Source: a virus
Strand: one strand, 5' to 3'
Length of the DNA: 22,258 bases
IMG/VR virus record: IMGVR_UViG_3300030107_003631
Location: 1-22,258 of that record
This document shows, piece by piece, positions 20,310 to 22,258 of the stretch (the stretch's first letter is position 1; every line of letters starts with the position of its first letter). The translations under genes and the position numbers were made by a program. Under the pieces are notes generated by a model. The model did no database searches, had not been told where the DNA came from, and was given only the letters and a program-made list of their open reading frames with translations.

Positions 20310-22258
20310 ATGGGATTTTTTTCAGGAATAAGACGTAGAGCTAGAAAGCTAATACCTAAAGAGCTAAAGCCTTTTTTACCCTATGCTGCAGCTTTAATTC
20401 CTGGATCTGCTCTTGGTTTAGGTGCTTTTGCTACAGCAAATCCTGCAACATACAAAGCCTTAATGGCAGGTGGCACTAGATTTTTGAGTGATGAAGATGC
20501 AGATTTAAAAGATGTAGCAACAGCAGGTATATTAGCAGCAGCTCCAACAGCATTAGATTCATATGTAGGTGGTTTAGAAACAAAACAAGGTCTTGGAAAA
20601 TTTTTACACACACCTGGTAAAGGTAAAGATGCAGTTTCTATGGCAAAAACTATTTCACGATATGCTGATCCAGCTGGTGCTAAAGATATAGCTACAGTGG
20701 TTGGTGGTCAAGCTGCAATTGATGCAGGTATGCAAGCAGCAGAAGACGCAGAAGATAGAGAAAAAGAAGAAGATAGAAAATCAAAAGAATTTAAAGCAAA
20801 AAGAAGACAACAAATAAAAGATGTTTTTCTTGGCGCTGGTTATGGTGAAGAAGAAACAGAAGAAATGTTAGTTAGATATGGCTACGCTAGAGGTGGTGAT
20901 GTAGATGATGAAGATGTAATAATGGAAATGGAAGAAGAAATTATTACGCCTTTTGATTTACAAAAAGAAGAAGGAGTTCCAATTGGTCCTATGGCTGGTC
21001 CTGATTGGTACATTAAAAGAATAGAAAATTTAGAATTTTTAGGTTACAGCTACGAAGAAGCAGCAGAGATAGCTTTTGATAGTGACAAGTATTATGAAAT
21101 AGTTGGAATGGAATCTAAAAAAGATAGTGGTGGTATAAAAAGAATGGCATCTAATCCTAGCCCAGAAGCTGAAAGAAATGATGCAGCAATAAGTGTGTTT
21201 GGTAAACCGTTAAACATGTTAAGTTTAGATGAACTTGATCAATTAGATGAATACATAAGAAGTATGATGTCTAAAGGTGGTAAAGTTATGAACAAAGCAA
21301 GTATGCAAGGCTTTGGAAAAAAATATGAAGAATGGTTAAGAAAAAATAAACCAGAACTTTTTGTAAAAAAAGAAGAAAAAAATAAAAAAACAGAAAAAAA
21401 AGCTAGTGGTGGTAGAATAGGTTTTGACAAAGGTGGAATTTCAGAAGCAGCAGGATCTATTGTTGCTCAATTAGTTGCAAACGGAACACCTTATGAAGTA
21501 GCTATAGAAATGGTTAGAGAAGAATTTCCTGATAAAAGTGCAGAAGAAAGAGAACTAGATAAAAAAGAAAGATTAGAAGAATACAGAAAACAAAAACAAG
21601 ATGAAGAGGAAGATGCAATATCTAGTAATCTTGGAATAGCAGCTTCTGGATTAGAACAAGCATTTGGTAGACCTTTTGGAAATGTACAACCTACACCTAT
21701 GTTAAGATTTGCACAAGGTGGAGATGTTGAAGACATAGAAATGATGGACGAAGAGTTTGTAGGTGATGACGAACTTATGATGGAAGAAGGAGTTCAGATA
21801 GGTCCTATGGCAGAGGACGGTGAAACAGATGTAGAAGTTTTAATGGCTATGAAAGTAAGTCCAGGATTAATTGACGAGTATAGAAATTATGTTTTTGAAT
21901 TAAAAGAATTAGATATGGAACATCAAATAGTACCATTTAGAGAATGGTTTAATACTACTTATGGTGCAGCTAGAATGGGTGTTAAAAAAGGTGGTAAGAT
22001 AATTAAGATTATGCCTGAAGGTGTAATCTATAAAGGTAAGGCAAAAGACTATCCAGGTATCAAACAACTTATAAAAGACATGAAGAAAAAAGGTACAAGA
22101 AATAAAAAAGCTGAAGGTGGTCTTATGGAAACTAAAATTAAAAAAATGAAAAAAGATGGTGCTACAAAAGAAGAATTATATGAAACTATAATTTTAGGTA
22201 AAGATTATAAATATAAAACTAATCGTATTACAGGAAAAAGAAAAGGTAAAGCTGATGG
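20310..22258 (+). CDS. Long GG-motif virion protein, candidate internal/ejected protein (partial, no stop)
   Basis: The frame is open from ATG 20310 (TAGGAAT upstream) to the window end: 649 residues without stop. The start MGFFSGIRRRARKLIPKELK is basic and amphipathic, then PFLPYAAALIPGSALGLGAF is hydrophobic. The rest is mostly Lys/Glu/Asp-rich helix, with low-complexity runs near 150-165, 350-364 and 430-450. GG-centred motifs recur: ARGGDVDDED (193), MSKGGKVM (G323), ASGGRIGFDKGG (365-376), AQGGDVEDIE (468), VKKGGKII (G561) and AEGGLMET (G603). ARGGD...EEGVPIGPMA (193-229) and AQGGD...EEGVQIGPMA (468-501) form an internal repeat. I recall such GGRIGF-type motifs from marine phage virion proteins. 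A basic/hydrophobic start and long helices fit DNA-ejection or internal virion proteins; this is inference. Confidence 0.75.
   Translation, partial: MGFFSGIRRRARKLIPKELKPFLPYAAALIPGSALGLGAFATANPATYKALMAGGTRFLSDEDADLKDVATAGILAAAPTALDSYVGGLETKQGLGKFLHTPGKGKDAVSMAKTISRYADPAGAKDIATVVGGQAAIDAGMQAAEDAEDREKEEDRKSKEFKAKRRQQIKDVFLGAGYGEEETEEMLVRYGYARGGDVDDEDVIMEMEEEIITPFDLQKEEGVPIGPMAGPDWYIKRIENLEFLGYSYEEAAEIAFDSDKYYEIVGMESKKDSGGIKRMASNPSPEAERNDAAISVFGKPLNMLSLDELDQLDEYIRSMMSKGGKVMNKASMQGFGKKYEEWLRKNKPELFVKKEEKNKKTEKKASGGRIGFDKGGISEAAGSIVAQLVANGTPYEVAIEMVREEFPDKSAEERELDKKERLEEYRKQKQDEEEDAISSNLGIAASGLEQAFGRPFGNVQPTPMLRFAQGGDVEDIEMMDEEFVGDDELMMEEGVQIGPMAEDGETDVEVLMAMKVSPGLIDEYRNYVFELKELDMEHQIVPFREWFNTTYGAARMGVKKGGKIIKIMPEGVIYKGKAKDYPGIKQLIKDMKKKGTRNKKAEGGLMETKIKKMKKDGATKEELYETIILGKDYKYKTNRITGKRKGKAD

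Noticed and set aside
1-22258. tRNA genes, integrase, transposase or attachment sites
   Set aside because: I saw no cloverleaf ending with a CCA-type arm, no recombinase motif and no long direct repeat suggestive of att sites; an RNA search program could still find something I missed.

Overview
The window is one continuous stretch of a tailed-phage genome: the virion structural module, with every gene on the + strand, tight spacing and many TAATG stop/start overlaps. It is clearly AT-rich (AAA, TTA, AGA and ACA codons dominate). It carries gene families that I recognise from marine phage genomes, such as Gly-rich fibers ending GGSG(I/V)VIIRYK, the VKVTSTTTGTGAFALG fiber family, the MAHFAKL family and clustered 2OG-Fe(II) oxygenases. 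The most likely source is a marine phage, or uncultured marine phage contig, infecting an AT-rich host; SAR11 is possible but unproven. No host gene, tRNA, integrase, replication gene or lysis gene is visible. Family names come from recognition by eye, without database searches.

Head region (1-4000): the C-terminus of a probable scaffolding protein, a conserved 154-aa head protein, a 221-aa capsid-associated protein and a Mu gpT-like major capsid protein. A strong intrinsic terminator follows, then two overlapping small genes. Next is a 158-bp intergenic region with a candidate promoter and hairpin, a Gly/Thr-rich virion protein, a second hairpin terminator and a small beta-rich protein.

Connector region (3888-6339): three genes joined by TAATG overlaps. 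The first fuses a cupredoxin-like domain to a P22 gp4-like head-completion domain. The second is the SDRSG/EWNG/PQLEPKP neck-type protein, and the third is an adaptor-like protein. With the P22 gp10-like tail nozzle at 16770-18971, these point to a short-tailed (podovirus) particle with a Mu-like capsid protein.

Fiber and modification region (6354-16758): small beta-rich structural proteins, three tandem paralogous Gly-rich fibers (7729-12063), a MAHFAKL protein, a conserved 167-aa protein, and four consecutive, overlapping 2OG-Fe(II) oxygenase-like genes (13073-15476). The oxygenase run ends at a terminator. After it come a 22-residue-repeat fiber protein and a fiber protein that shares one domain with the three Gly-rich fibers. 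The oxygenases sitting beside fibers that contain a conserved PPxSPPQG motif suggests, as inference only, that they modify virion or host-surface material.

Distal region (16770-22258): the nozzle gene, two very basic small proteins, three small structural-type proteins, a structured leader with a candidate promoter, and a long protein open at the window end. That protein has a basic and hydrophobic N-terminus, repeated GG-centred motifs and an internal duplication, and is a candidate internal or ejected virion protein. No stretch over 300 bp lacks a gene.
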